A DNA stretch of 64,000 nucleotides from Vibrio neptunius (GCA_019339365.1 CP079860.1:1488001-1552000), one strand, 5' to 3'; shown: positions 47,828 to 58,649, numbered from the stretch's first letter. Program-made: numbers and translations. The notes: generated by a model from the letters alone, not told the origin.

Positions 47828-50800
47828 TTATAGGTTGATGGTTTCGGGTAGAGAGAAGTTATATAGCTCCGCTAAGGTAAATGGGTTCCTTTGCGAGAGT
47901 GGCTTCACTCGTAGTTTCAAGTCACGACCTGAAACGGTAATATCACTAACAAAACTTCCATCATGTTGATTAGTTAGTGTGGATTGGCCTAATAGCCTGT
48001 AGATTGCCCACTGGCCATTTTTGCTTAGTACGTATTGTTTGCCCTCATCAGTTACGTCTTGGATAGTAATACTCACGTTGAAGTCGCCGCTCTTAGGTGG
48101 CCATTCCAGTTCCCTAATGCGACTTGGACCGTGGTAGTAGCTCATTTGAGAATCTGCGACTTTAACGGTTGCACGAATAGCGCTAGAGTCTAAGTCGAGA
48201 ATCTTGGTACTAAATGGTATCGAGACACGGTTGGTACTCTTGTTGATTAAAGTGTCGCGTATCACATTGTAGTTTTTAAGTTGAACCAGAAGTTCTGGTG
48301 TTAATGGCATGGTTTCACCATCGACACGCTTTGGTGTCCAAAGGTTAGTATCGTAAAACGATGCTAGATTGTTTTGGACGAAGGTATCAATTATGCCACC
48401 TGTAGCGAATAACAGCTCAAAATCTTCTAGTGCAATCTCTTCTTCAGCATTTAAATCGAATGGATACTTATTCAGAGCCAAATCACGATATTTTGTATAG
48501 ACATCACTATACCATTGACTTTGAACGCCTTTAGCTGACTCTGTGATCATCACAGACCAGCTTTGCTGAACCATTCCTAATAACCAGCTACGCACAGGCT
48601 CTGGTGATTTTTGTGCGATCTGTTTCAAACGAATAATTGGATCGGCTTCTGAGCTTTGCATGCGTGATCGCGCTGCCAAGAGCGATGCCATTTGTGGATC
48701 CGGTGAGTCAGCGATATCTTTCATGTAGGTTCGCAAACGGCTCAACGCAGTCACAATTTCATCCCACGGAGTAGGGGAGTTAGGCGTTTCATTGATCTGT
48801 AACTGGTTCAGTTGAAAGAACGCTTGTTCGACACGCTGCATTAACAGGTAGTCAGGTTGAACAAGCTCTTCTGCTGAATCTGTGAGTTTGTCGATCGCTT
48901 CTGTGGCGACTTTTGGCAATTTGTTTGCGAGCAGCTCTTTTTCGCCTACTGGAGAAAAGTGAGTATTGGAGTAGACTTGCTTCAATACCGTGGTCAATGG
49001 TGAGGATGGACCAGAAACCAGATCGATAGCGTTGGTCAAATCGCCAATCGAGTCGTATTTTTTCACCTTAAGTTCACTCAGCGCATTGCGCCAGTAACTA
49101 ATGTAGTCGTCCGTGTATTTTTTACGGATTTGATCTTTAAATGCTTCATGCTCTTCTTTGCTTGGCGTGACATTCTTAGATAGACCCAATACCCAGTTGT
49201 TGGTGATGACATCTTTTGACATCAGATCAACACGAGGACGATAGAAAGTGCTGAAACCTGTCGCGGTATACACTTTGCTAATATCAAGGAGCTCCTGGTC
49301 GATTTGATCATTAAAGATGTTATTGAAGTCGAAACCAACAGCGCGTTCAATGTTCAACGTGCCCAAGTCTATAGTGTTTGCTTGGTTGATTAACTGCGCA
49401 TAAACCAAATCAACGTTTGATTGTGACAATAGGCTGCGACGAGTGGCCCGTACAATGTCCATGTTGATATTGACTGGCTCGAAGTCTGTTCTGAAGTAAG
49501 CATTAAGAAACTTCATCGCGTCATTCACTTGTTCTGAGTTGCCAATCACCTTTGAAAGAGTTAATTGAGTCTGCGCCGTCATAAAGGGCAAATCACGCTT
49601 GCTCGGTTCTTTCAACATTAAGTATCCTTTTAGGACAGGAAGCGCTTGAATCGGCTTGTCTTGGTACTTAGTTAACTGAACACGATACGATTGTTCGATC
49701 ACTGGTATCAATTCTTGCTGAATTGAGTTGAGCAGTGTTTGATATGCCATCTTGGTTGTTGGCTCTAGGCGGCTGACATTAAGGGATACTAGTTCTTGGT
49801 CTAGGGCCTCACTACCTTCAACCCATGCGCCATACACTGGCTGAATCTGAGCAATGGCACGAGCGAGTTTATCATCAAGTAAGCGACCTGAGTTTGCTGC
49901 TCGATCGTCAGTCTCAATGTTCAATAGCTGGTAGATAACTCTTAGATTGCTGTCTAGTGTCGTACCAAGCATGTATGCTCCGCCCGCCAAGAATACGATA
50001 GAAGCCACCATAGCCAATCGGCTCTGGCGCAGTATTCTCTTCAGGTAGGTTTTGTTCTCACCAGCAAAATCGGCTTCTGGTAAAATTTGAGACTCGACAA
50101 GAAAACGCGTGAAATACGGTGTTTCAGATAATTGAGTGTGCTCAGACGCGATAATAGGCAAGTTAAAGTAAGTACTGCAGCTTTTGGCAAGTAAGTTGTA
50201 CTTTCTTCCCCCTTGCAGGCAAGAAGAAAAGAACATCTCTCGTAGATCAAGAAAGTATGCCCCGCGGTTGACTTCACTTAATCTCTGAACGACATACTCG
50301 ATCTCTTTCTGACAGATTTCCAACTGTTTTGGGAATGACAGAATGGCTTGTTTTTCTTTGGTGTCATTAGACTGAGACGTTGAGTCTAGTGCGTTTTGCT
50401 CAATGACTTTGACTAAGTTGTTGAAGCTATCACGGTAGTAGTCAACTAAGATACCTTTCGAATCCTTAAGTGGGATGGATAGATATTCGACATTGTGTTT
50501 TAGAGGGCTAAGCTGCACATACTCTTTGAAACCTTGAAGCTTATCCAGCTTCGACATCACCATGTACACAGGCAGTGCCGTATTGGTGCGCTCGCAGATA
50601 GAGGTAATGCGTTCAATCAAAGCGGTAAGAGCGTAATCGACCTGTTCTTCTTCCGAAATAATCAAAAACTCTATGTCTGTAAAGAACAGACAGCCAGCAA
50701 AGGGTTTACGTGGGCGATTTCGAATGACCTCTGACACCATCGCATCCCAGAGCAGAGAGTCTGCGGCGGAGACTTCCTGGAACACTAAACGCTGGTCAGG

Positions 50801-51223
50801 TTTTAAATAGATGGCTTCGTCAGATTCATACCATTCGAAAAAGTCGTTTTTTGTCGTACGAGCAGTATCAATCGATTTGATTGCATTTGAACTGAATAGG
50901 AACTGCTTCTTACCCGCTGATTTGTTACCAATCATCAGATAAATTGGTTTTTTCTTGGAGCTGATTAGCAATGGTCTCAAGACTAAACTTAAAGCTTCTT
51001 CTTCTGTTTCTAGTTGCTGTTCTCTACTTTGTTTTCTCTTCTTAACGAAAAGTACGATTTGATAAGCACAAAATGCCAATGCAACGATGCCGATACCGAA
51101 ATATAAGATAGGCTCAGAAATGGTATCTGGGTATAACAAGTGTAACGCTGTTAAAACACCGACTAAAACGATAGCAAGTAGCGAAGATATGAATATCGGA
51201 TGACGTATTATATTTTTTAACAT
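47828..51223 (-). CDS. tssM: T6SS membrane complex protein TssM (IcmF)
   Basis: 1131 residues, full length. Two N-terminal transmembrane helices (about 10-30 and 38-60), a cytoplasmic domain with a degenerate P-loop (GNKSAGKK near residue 98) and MSKLDKL, a third membrane helix near 405-425, then the long periplasmic IcmF-related domain and a C-terminal beta domain that binds TssJ. The P-loop ends KK rather than KS/KT, suggesting nucleotide binding is weak or lost. The start is 2 bases after the stop of the VasL-like gene. Confidence 0.97.
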   Translation of the reverse strand: MLKNIIRHPIFISSLLAIVLVGVLTALHLLYPDTISEPILYFGIGIVALAFCAYQIVLFVKKRKQSREQQLETEEEALSLVLRPLLISSKKKPIYLMIGNKSAGKKQFLFSSNAIKSIDTARTTKNDFFEWYESDEAIYLKPDQRLVFQEVSAADSLLWDAMVSEVIRNRPRKPFAGCLFFTDIEFLIISEEEQVDYALTALIERITSICERTNTALPVYMVMSKLDKLQGFKEYVQLSPLKHNVEYLSIPLKDSKGILVDYYRDSFNNLVKVIEQNALDSTSQSNDTKEKQAILSFPKQLEICQKEIEYVVQRLSEVNRGAYFLDLREMFFSSCLQGGRKYNLLAKSCSTYFNLPIIASEHTQLSETPYFTRFLVESQILPEADFAGENKTYLKRILRQSRLAMVASIVFLAGGAYMLGTTLDSNLRVIYQLLNIETDDRAANSGRLLDDKLARAIAQIQPVYGAWVEGSEALDQELVSLNVSRLEPTTKMAYQTLLNSIQQELIPVIEQSYRVQLTKYQDKPIQALPVLKGYLMLKEPSKRDLPFMTAQTQLTLSKVIGNSEQVNDAMKFLNAYFRTDFEPVNINMDIVRATRRSLLSQSNVDLVYAQLINQANTIDLGTLNIERAVGFDFNNIFNDQIDQELLDISKVYTATGFSTFYRPRVDLMSKDVITNNWVLGLSKNVTPSKEEHEAFKDQIRKKYTDDYISYWRNALSELKVKKYDSIGDLTNAIDLVSGPSSPLTTVLKQVYSNTHFSPVGEKELLANKLPKVATEAIDKLTDSAEELVQPDYLLMQRVEQAFFQLNQLQINETPNSPTPWDEIVTALSRLRTYMKDIADSPDPQMASLLAARSRMQSSEADPIIRLKQIAQKSPEPVRSWLLGMVQQSWSVMITESAKGVQSQWYSDVYTKYRDLALNKYPFDLNAEEEIALEDFELLFATGGIIDTFVQNNLASFYDTNLWTPKRVDGETMPLTPELLVQLKNYNVIRDTLINKSTNRVSIPFSTKILDLDSSAIRATVKVADSQMSYYHGPSRIRELEWPPKSGDFNVSITIQDVTDEGKQYVLSKNGQWAIYRLLGQSTLTNQHDGSFVSDITVSGRDLKLRVKPLSQRNPFTLAELYNFSLPETINL

Positions 51224-51225
51224 GG

Positions 51226-52549
51226 TTATTCTGCCACTACTTGGTTTAATGCTTGACTCTCATGCGACGCTTTTAATTGAGCGATCTTATGCAAGTAAAC
51301 GTTGATTAAAACTAATGAACGGTCGAGTTCATCGGTGTTGTTTGACTTTTCTGCATATTCTATTCGCCCCAACAATGGGAATAGAGAATTACTGTATTGA
51401 TAGGCGAGCTTAGTATTCTTGTCATCAGAATTTAGCTTGAGATTAGCAATAGCGGTTCTCGCACGTGAAAATCGAGTGCTGATGTCGAGAAAGTCTTTTT
51501 CTAACTGGTTTTTCACTCGCTGAAGCTCTGCTGATAAAACCTGAACCGATGATGAATCAGCATAAAGCTCAGATAGATTGTTAGTAATGCTAATTAAGCT
51601 TGATATCTGGCCAATTTTTTTCAGGTGACTTATCTAGGTCATAAACCATTGCATCAACTGTGCTAATTAAGGGATCCTTAAGCTTATTTAGAGTATCTTT
51701 GTTCTCTAGACTTAAGCTCTCAGTGACTTGAAGGATGACTTGAATATTGTTTGATGCGATCTGTTGTTTGTAGCTGTTTAGCTTTTGGTCTTTGTGCAGA
51801 TAGTAAGCACTTAAAGAAAATAGAAACAGCCCGACAACAATGGCCACTGTCCAAACGGCAGAGCGACTTTTTTCTACTTCTGTTTGAGCCTGGACAGGCT
51901 TTTCAGCGATTGGCGGTTTTACGTTAACAGTAATACCACCGGATACCGGTGCCTTGGCTGCATTTTGCTCTTTCGCTTGTTGTCGTGCCGTTTCTTTCTT
52001 ATCTTCGAGTTCTTTAATTTCTTCGATGTATTGGCTAAAGAGTCTGCGAATTGTCCCTAACGACGGAGCTTTGTGACCATAATGCAATCTCAGCTCTTCT
52101 TCTATTCTTAGGCAGACTCTATGCCCAGCTTCGAGCATAGCGCGATCTTCAATACCAACTTTGAATTGTTTAGCTCGTCTCTCGGCGTGTTCCACTAGCC
52201 ATTCAAATGCGCCCATTCTCGCACTGGTTTTAGACACTTCTGGGTATGACGATGACCAATAGATAACGCACAGATCTAGGATTGAATTTAATCCATCAAT
52301 AAAGCCGTTTAAGCCATCATTGTGCGCAGAGGCGACGGCATAGTAACACCCGCAGCGTAAATCTTTGCTTTTGTTCTTGAGAATATCTTTGGAAAGCTGC
52401 TGGACCTTTTTCCATGAGACGCGACCAGTAACTTTGTTAATATTATTAATCTGACGCTTTATTTCCTCAAACTCTTCGAGATTGTTTGGGTTTACTCCAC
52501 AAGGAGTGAGCTCGTCCACTGGCCGCCGAGCAAAGTCTGAAAAGTACAT
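51226..52549 (-). CDS. VasL/TagA-like ImpA_N protein (frameshifted near 51615)
   Basis: The first frame (52549-51590) carries an ImpA_N domain (DELTPCGVNPNN, HNDGLNGFIDGL), a charged linker and a transmembrane helix (VWTVAIVVGLFLFSLSAYYL). The second (51516-51226) is a helical C-terminus. The second frame is open well upstream of its GTG and joins the first if the A run at 51615-51621 (minus strand) were A6 rather than A7, giving SPEKIGQISS. The repaired protein is about 440 residues with the ImpA_N - TM - helical tail plan of VasL, which in V. cholerae contributes to T6SS; TagA-type relatives hold the distal sheath end. First gene of the operon with tssM. Confidence 0.82.
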
Positions 52550-53048
52550 TAAATCCTACCCAAATGACATTAGTTATAAAAATGTATCCGCACTTCTGAT
52601 CGTTTCTTATTTAATAATGATTAATTATCAAGGGGTGGATTTTACGTGGGAGAAAAGTAATTTGTAGATAAGATATTGATTAAAACTAGTTAAAGTTTAT
52701 TAAATGTGACGACTATCCGTTACTACTAAAGTTTAATTGATAAAACTATAAATTAAAAAGAATGATAAATTTACAGTATGATTACTTAATCATCATTTTA
52801 TAAGATTATTTGATTACAATTTTATCTATATCTAAAGCCCTCCATCTCGTTAGGTTTATTTGTCCCTTAGGTTAATCTTTGAGCAACCGTTAAAATGTCC
52901 GTTTTGATAGGAGAAAAGACGTTATTGCTAGTCGAATGCTCTTAATTGCACTGGCATTTTTTTTCGCTATTGAATTTGTTACTTAGCCTGTTATTTTGTT
53001 GAATCTTAAATTTATCTTTTGGCTGTAGACCTTTTGAGGAATAAAAGG
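52550..53048. other. 500-bp AT-rich divergent control region
   Basis: It separates the minus-strand vasL-like/tssM operon from the plus-strand barrel-FHA-tssJKL operon. No gene is seen. A site at about 52951 (TGGCAT followed by a T run) looks a little like a -24 element but lacks a matching -12, so no sigma-54 promoter is called. Confidence 0.5.
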
Positions 53049-53651
53049 ATGAACAAGTTAAGTCAATTGGGCTTATTAGCTTTGGCATGTACAGTGTCAG
53101 TCGCGGCTAACGCGAAAGGGGAGCGCTACGGTGGTTCCATCAACATGCTGAGTATTGACAGCATGGATTACAAACAAGGAGATAGCGGAACGGCGAACGC
53201 GATGAGGTACGGGTTTGTCCATACTCGACCAATCGATGAAGACAATAACCGTTGGAGATGGTGGCTGGGCTTTAACTACCTCAACGAATCAATTGATGCG
53301 CCAGCTAACGGTATTTATCAAGAGACCACAAACTACGAGTTACGCGTTGTCCCTCAATACGCTTTGGGCACTTGGTCAGTATTTACGCCATATATCGGTG
53401 CGGGTCTATCAGCAGGCTATAGCCAGTATTCTAATCGTTGGGTAGTGGATAGCGATGGCTACAAGTATGGTTCTCAACTCGACGATATTGATCAATTTGA
53501 AGTAGGGGCGGTAGCAACCATTGGTACGGTTATCAAACTAGGTAGTAACCCAGATGCGCATCTCCAGATTGTCCCACAGGCCTCGTACATTCTGCCTGTT
53601 TATAATGATGGTCTAGGTGGTGTCGAGTTCTCAGTATCACTGCTATTTTAG
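53049..53651 (+). CDS. Outer-membrane beta-barrel protein of the T6SS locus
   Basis: 200 residues from the ATG at 53049 (MNKLSQLGLL), with GAGGA 8 bases upstream; an in-frame start at 53019 is upstream of that site. Signal peptide with likely cleavage after ANA (residue 22 or so). The mature part has alternating aromatic strands (WRWWLGFNYL, TPYIGAGLSAGYSQY) and ends in Phe (VSLLF), as outer-membrane barrels do. Size fits an 8-strand barrel. It begins the operon with FHA, tssJ, tssK and tssL. Its role is unknown; it might help the complex pass or sit in the outer membrane. Confidence 0.75.
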   Translation: MNKLSQLGLLALACTVSVAANAKGERYGGSINMLSIDSMDYKQGDSGTANAMRYGFVHTRPIDEDNNRWRWWLGFNYLNESIDAPANGIYQETTNYELRVVPQYALGTWSVFTPYIGAGLSAGYSQYSNRWVVDSDGYKYGSQLDDIDQFEVGAVATIGTVIKLGSNPDAHLQIVPQASYILPVYNDGLGGVEFSVSLLF

Positions 53652-53663
53652 AGGATAAGAGCT

Positions 53664-55055
53664 TTGTTAGAGCGCTTGGTTATAGTCATATCAAAGCATC
53701 CTGAAGAGTACACAGGAGCAAAGTTTGTAGAGTTGCCGGAAAGCGGTGGCTCTATTGGCCGAAACCCAGGATGTTCCGTCCCTTTGGTAGACCACAATCG
53801 TTATATCTCAAGTACACATTGTTTGGTGAGTATCTATGGTGACGCTTACTACATCAGTGATGTGAGTACCAATGGACTCATTGTCAATGGGAATAAGTTG
53901 CTGAAAAATCAACCTATTCCAATTCACGAAGGGGATAGCATTGTTCTGGGGCAATATGAATTGTCAGTGAGTGTGGAGCGTACTACAAACACAGCTGATA
54001 TTGCCTTTGATATCACGCCTGACCGAGATACTACCGATCCTCTGGCAAACTTGGATGAAGTGCCTGCTGAACTTGAACAGCAAGGTCCATTAGAAGAGAT
54101 TTTTCTTGAGACTAAGTCTGATGAGTCCGACGCTTCTGATCCAATGACACATTTAGATTTCTCATTGGATAAAAGTGAAGACCATCTGATCCGCTCAGAA
54201 AACGACGAAATTGACCAGTTTGTGGTGACCAATGAATCCACTCGTCAAATAGCCGATGACAGCCTGAGTGTTTATTCTGAGTTTGATGCGCCAAGTATGA
54301 TTCCTGAAGACTGGCTGGGCAGTGCGGATGTGGAACCTAAGCGAGTAGAAAAGGTACCCTCATCTTTGGCTGGTCAAGCGCAACCCAAAACAACAGTTGC
54401 CTCAGTATCGACTCCGAAGCAGACCATGACTTCGGTGCCAAGTGAAATAAAGGTACAGAGTGAGCAATGGGAAGAAGTCGCTCCGACGCCGGATGCCCAA
54501 TCTTCAGACGTTTCTGAAAAGCCGTTTAGTGTCGCGACTCCTGAACGTTCTGAAAGCGACTTATTGTCGTCATTTAAGAGGGGGCTGGGTGTGACTGATG
54601 ATGCACTGTTAGAAGCGGATCCTCACTTGTTCGAACAGATGGGAGTCTGCCTTCGTTTGTGTATGACAAGATTACAACATGAACTTGTCGAAATAGAGGA
54701 ATTAAAACAGTCTCCTACGCCCGCTGAAACAGATTTGATTGGCCTGATGCTCGACCTTAACAAGCAAAGTATGCTATCGCCGAATGAGTTGGTAGAGCAA
54801 ATGCTTGATGAGATTAGTGAGCATAAGTCGTTGTACGAGCAGGCACTGAATAACTATGTGCAGCAGAGTATTAGCCAATATGATCCAATAAACTTTGAGC
54901 AGAAAAGCGAAAATAAAGGCTTTTTGGCCAAACAAAAGTTGTGGGATGCTTACAAACTGCATTATTTGGAGAGTTTGAAAGGTGTGCACGGTGTAGGCAC
55001 TAAGAAACTCGTTCAAGAAAACTATAATCGACTGCTAAAAGAAAAATATGCGTAA
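53664..55055 (+). CDS. tagH: FHA-domain T6SS regulator (TagH/Fha)
   Basis: 463 residues from a TTG at 53664 with GAGGA 8 bases before it. N-terminal FHA domain (about 20-100) with the phosphothreonine-binding signature GSIGRNPGC, SSTHC and STNGLIVNG. An acidic Ser/Thr-rich linker of about 200 residues follows, then the C-terminal domain typical of T6SS FHA proteins (LEADPHLFEQMGVCLRLCMTRL). It likely receives phosphate from the kinase at 38460. The stop overlaps the tssJ start. Confidence 0.92.
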   Translation: MLERLVIVISKHPEEYTGAKFVELPESGGSIGRNPGCSVPLVDHNRYISSTHCLVSIYGDAYYISDVSTNGLIVNGNKLLKNQPIPIHEGDSIVLGQYELSVSVERTTNTADIAFDITPDRDTTDPLANLDEVPAELEQQGPLEEIFLETKSDESDASDPMTHLDFSLDKSEDHLIRSENDEIDQFVVTNESTRQIADDSLSVYSEFDAPSMIPEDWLGSADVEPKRVEKVPSSLAGQAQPKTTVASVSTPKQTMTSVPSEIKVQSEQWEEVAPTPDAQSSDVSEKPFSVATPERSESDLLSSFKRGLGVTDDALLEADPHLFEQMGVCLRLCMTRLQHELVEIEELKQSPTPAETDLIGLMLDLNKQSMLSPNELVEQMLDEISEHKSLYEQALNNYVQQSISQYDPINFEQKSENKGFLAKQKLWDAYKLHYLESLKGVHGVGTKKLVQENYNRLLKEKYA

Positions 55056-55547
55056 ACTTATCGTCCTTTTCTTATTCTTCTCCTTAACTGGTTGCTCGAT
55101 GTGGGACCAGTTCAAGGAGTCGAGCGGCATTACGCCGGAAACGTCATCTATTGAGCTTGTTATTGAAGCTTCTCCTCAGTTGAATATACGTGAAGGAGGG
55201 CAGCCTTCTCCGGTTATACTTCGAATTCATGAATTGACTTCTCCGGTTTTGTTCCGAAATCTTGACTTTTTGCCTTGTTTGAAAATGACAAATCGTCATT
55301 GGGTGATGAATACATTAAACGGTATGAATATCAGTTGAAACCAGGCGAAAAAATCCATGAGATGCTCATTCTTGATCCCGGAACCAGAGCCTTGGGCTTT
55401 TCAGCGGCTTTTCGCGACATTAACGGTTCGTCATGGAGAAAAGTCGAAATAATTGAGGAGAAGTCGGAGTACTTCTTAAAACTGAAGCTAGAGGGAAGCG
55501 AGTTGTCGTTCAACTCTACCCGTGGAATCGAACAAACTTACTTTTAA
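55048..55547 (+). CDS. tssJ: T6SS outer-membrane lipoprotein TssJ (frameshifted near 55267)
   Basis: Signal peptide and lipobox LTGC (Cys16), then the transthyretin-like fold: SIELVIEASPQLN, RIHELTSPVLF. The frame breaks at a T5 run (55267-55271); T6 gives DFFALFEND, the usual TssJ strand. The downstream frame to 55547 supplies the rest (PGEKIHEMLILDPGTRALGF). Repaired length is about 166 residues. TssJ anchors TssM to the outer membrane. As sequenced the product would be cut in half, so an error is suspected. Confidence 0.92.
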
Positions 55548-55558
55548 GGGACAACGAG

Positions 55559-56884
55559 ATGTCATTATATAATCCTGTAGTGTGGCAAGATGGCATGTTC
55601 ATGAAACCACAGCATTTTCAGCAATTTGACCGCGCTCAGACAAAACTGAGCACAATGCTGTTTGCCAGTAGTACGCCATTGCACTGGGGTGTGAATCAAA
55701 TTGAGATTAACACTGAATTATTGACTCAAGGAAAGATCGCAGTCACGCGGGCTATTGGTGTGCTCCAAGATAAGACGCCTTTCGATCTGCCTTTGTTGGC
55801 CGAGGTGCCAGATGTCAAAGAAGTCGACCCTTCGATTACAGATAAAGTGATTTATCTTTGTTGCCCACTCCCTTCCGAAAGGGAAGAGCTGTTCGGTTCT
55901 GACAAAGACGGCGCACGCTATCTTGTTCATCACCAAGATGCTGTCGATGCCGTTTATGCAAGTGAAGACACCGCGAATATTGCTGTTGGGCAGCTTAAAT
56001 TCCGTCTGATGACCGAAGATGAAGACCGGAGCGCGTACACTGCGATTCCCATTCTAAAAATCGCAGAAGTTAAACCGGATGGCACCGTGGTGCTCGATGA
56101 ACGCTATATTCCTACTTGTATTGATATCAACGCTTCTCAAGTGTTGAGCAAGTTCACCAAGGAATTTGCTTCCATGCTAAAACATCGCGCGGAGTCAATT
56201 GTAGAGCGTCTGGGTACTGTCGATCAGCAAGGTGTTTCGACGGTATCTGATTTTATGTTACTCCAAGCGTTGAATCGCTATGAACCGCTATTCTGGCATT
56301 TTTCGAGTGTCGAAGGGGTTCACCCTGAATCTCTGTATCGCATTTTGCTGCAGGCTGAAGGTGAGCTTTCGACTCTTTGTTCGACATCGCGCAGACCGCC
56401 TCAGTTTATCGAGTACAATCATGGCGATTTGACCAGTTGTCTGTCTCATACACTGGAGAATGCGAAGCGTACGTTGAGTGTCATGTCTGAACAACGTGCT
56501 ATACCGCTGACACTTAAAGAACAGAACTTCGGTATTCGTACTGCTGTTATTCCAGATAAGAAGGTGGTCGAGACAGCGACCTTTATTCTTGCGGTTAAAG
56601 CGGATGTTACGCTTGATGTCCTTCATACTCAGTTTGTTACCCAGACTAAGATTGGCTCAATCGATAATATTCGCGACCTTATTAACTTGCAGCTTCCGGG
56701 GATCGGTATTAAACCAATGCCGGTTGTTCCGCGTGCACTTCCTTATCATGCTGGTTACACATACTTTGAACTCGACAGAGCGAGTGAAGAATGGGCTGGT
56801 TTAGAAAGTGCATCAGCAATTGCTGTGCATGTGTCAGGTGAATTCGCGAATTTATCCCTACAGTTATGGGCAGTTAGAGCATGA
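55559..56884 (+). CDS. tssK: T6SS baseplate protein TssK
   Basis: 441 residues, intact. Typical start NPVVWQDGMFMKPQHFQQFDR and later LQALNRYEPLFWHF and GIGIKPMPVVPRALPYHAGYTYFELDR. TssK trimers link the baseplate wedge to TssL and TssM. Overlaps tssL by 4 bases. Confidence 0.97.
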   Translation: MSLYNPVVWQDGMFMKPQHFQQFDRAQTKLSTMLFASSTPLHWGVNQIEINTELLTQGKIAVTRAIGVLQDKTPFDLPLLAEVPDVKEVDPSITDKVIYLCCPLPSEREELFGSDKDGARYLVHHQDAVDAVYASEDTANIAVGQLKFRLMTEDEDRSAYTAIPILKIAEVKPDGTVVLDERYIPTCIDINASQVLSKFTKEFASMLKHRAESIVERLGTVDQQGVSTVSDFMLLQALNRYEPLFWHFSSVEGVHPESLYRILLQAEGELSTLCSTSRRPPQFIEYNHGDLTSCLSHTLENAKRTLSVMSEQRAIPLTLKEQNFGIRTAVIPDKKVVETATFILAVKADVTLDVLHTQFVTQTKIGSIDNIRDLINLQLPGIGIKPMPVVPRALPYHAGYTYFELDRASEEWAGLESASAIAVHVSGEFANLSLQLWAVRA

Positions 56885-57673
56885 GTTACATAGATAACGA
56901 TGTAACCGTTGTATTGTTCCAGCCAGAGCCGGGTAAGCCTATGGAGGTGATGCCCGCGCCTGACTTATCGAGAAATATCGCGGTTAAAGACCCGAATATT
57001 GAGAAGATGGGTGTCAACCCGTTGGTAGACCAATTTTCTTGGCTTATTGCTAGTCTTTCGTGTATGTCTTCTATCCCGTGGCTAGAAGATCCGATGCCTT
57101 TTCGTGAGCAAATCGCGCGCGAAATACGCAAAAGGTGAGCGCAAGCTAAACGAAATGGAAGTGGATCGCGCCTCTATATTGGTGATCCGTTATTGTCTTT
57201 GTGCCGCAATTGACGAGGCGGTATGTCGTCAAGAGTGGGGAACAAACAGTAACTGGAGCCAAAATAGCTTGTTGGCCGAATTTCACAACGAAACATCTGG
57301 TGGTGATAAGTTCTTTACCATTCTCGAACGTCTGAAAGCGGATCCACGTCGTTATCGCTATGTTATAGAGTTACTCTACCTTCTTATTCAGTTAGGTTTT
57401 CAGGGTAAGTATGGTCGAGAGGAGCGCGGACAAGAGAAGCTTGCTGACATCGCCAATACGATTTATCGTCTGATTAAAGATGAAAGATTGGCGGAAAATG
57501 AAAAAGTTTCTCTCGTCAACCTCAAAGCGAAATACCTTAAGCAACCTTTGAAGCGAGTGATCCCTCCAAGAGTGACTCTGGGCGTCTCAGCTATCCTATT
57601 TTCTATTATGTACGCGGCCACGTATTTGATCATTGATACCAATTTTCAAAACTTAATCGCTAATTTTCAGTGA
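56881..57673 (+). CDS. tssL: T6SS inner-membrane protein TssL (frameshifted near 57120)
   Basis: Two frames, 56881-57138 and a second ending at 57673. The first holds the N-terminus (NPLVDQFSWLIASLSCM, REQIAREIR); the second the main DotU domain (RYCLCAAIDEAVCRQEWG, WSQNSLLAEFHNE, GGDKFF) and the C-terminal membrane anchor (GVSAILFSIMYAATYLI). The lesion is between about 57112 and 57135. Loss of one 8-bp AAATACGC repeat or a 1-2 base change in GCGCGCG would each explain it. Repaired length is about 263-266 residues. No OmpA-type peptidoglycan-binding domain is attached. Confidence 0.92.
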
Positions 57674-57707
57674 TCGCCTTGTTAATATAAGCAATGAGTC
57701 TTTTGCT

Positions 57708-57735
57708 AAGCCCAAGTGTTGCTGCACTTGGGCTT
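57708..57735. terminator. Hairpin after tssL
   Basis: An 11-bp perfect stem AAGCCCAAGTG / CACTTGGGCTT with a 6-base loop; the following T tract is weak (ATTATGTTT). A probable end of the T6SS operon. Confidence 0.75.
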
Positions 57736-57830
57736 ATTATGTTTGAACACAAACCATCCAATTGTTTAAATCATTGACATATATAAAGGATTTGGTTGTC
57801 TATAATTGGCATTGTCAATGTTTAACGTCA

Positions 57831-58553
57831 TTAAGCAGGCGTTTCCGACACTTCGCAAGGTACGTCAAAGACCAAGTCTGCGACTTTGGTTGGGGAAAGA
57901 ATGTGTTCCTGTGGGATGTGAAAACGGCAGGCCATCATTTGGTTAAACATGCCCCAGTGATTGAGCAAACACTGCTGATAATCTTGCGTTTCGTCAACCC
58001 AGGTTTCACGCATAAATGGCCCCAGGCTTGCGGCACCATGGGCGAACATGATCATCTGCCATTTGATTTCCCAGATCTTAACCGGAGTTTGAGGAAAGGC
58101 TTGGTTATAGTCATCAGCGATACGGTTGACCATATCTTCTAATTCACCTGAGTTATCGATGAAATAGTCGAACAGCGTGTCTTCTTGACGCACCGCGTCG
58201 GCGATCAGCTGGATAGGTTGCTTAAAGGTCAACAGATGCGCGAGTAGGCGGACAGAGAATAAATATAGCTTAACGTTAGCGGTGATGTCTTGTGGCATGT
58301 GTTCGACGATAGTACGCATATAGGTTTCCATATAGCGATGGAGACTATCACTGATTTCATACCAGATTTTTTCTTTACTACCAAAGTGGTGCCTGATCAA
58401 ACTGTGCGAAACCCCGGCTTTTTCGCTGATGTTTCGCAGTGACACACGTTCATAGCCGAGCTCACAAAAGAGTGCTGTTGCCACTTTCATGATTGCACAT
58501 TTTGTCTTTTCTGCATCTTGGGCGCTTCGGCGGCCTTGCTTTCTTTCAGTCAT
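57831..58553 (-). CDS. TetR-family repressor, probably of the RND operon
   Basis: 240 residues from MTERKQGRRS, with GAGA close before the ATG; an earlier in-frame ATG at 58565 is possible. N-terminal TetR HTH: ATALFCELGYERVSLRNI, then SEKAGVSHSLIRHHFGSKEKI. The C-terminal ligand domain is unassigned. It is divergent from the RND efflux operon, the usual arrangement for a local repressor, with a shared region of about 190 bp. Confidence 0.93.
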   Translation of the reverse strand: MTERKQGRRSAQDAEKTKCAIMKVATALFCELGYERVSLRNISEKAGVSHSLIRHHFGSKEKIWYEISDSLHRYMETYMRTIVEHMPQDITANVKLYLFSVRLLAHLLTFKQPIQLIADAVRQEDTLFDYFIDNSGELEDMVNRIADDYNQAFPQTPVKIWEIKWQMIMFAHGAASLGPFMRETWVDETQDYQQCLLNHWGMFNQMMACRFHIPQEHILSPTKVADLVFDVPCEVSETPA

Positions 58554-58649
58554 TTTCTCATTCAATTACTTGTGACGCGGTATTTCTAACAGAAATCGCA
58601 GCGCTTTTCATCTCATACATCACTTATAAAACAAGCTTACTAAAAAATT

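Noticed and set aside
57762..58142. 126-codon plus-strand ORF
   Set aside because: Antisense shadow of the TetR gene, no ribosome site.
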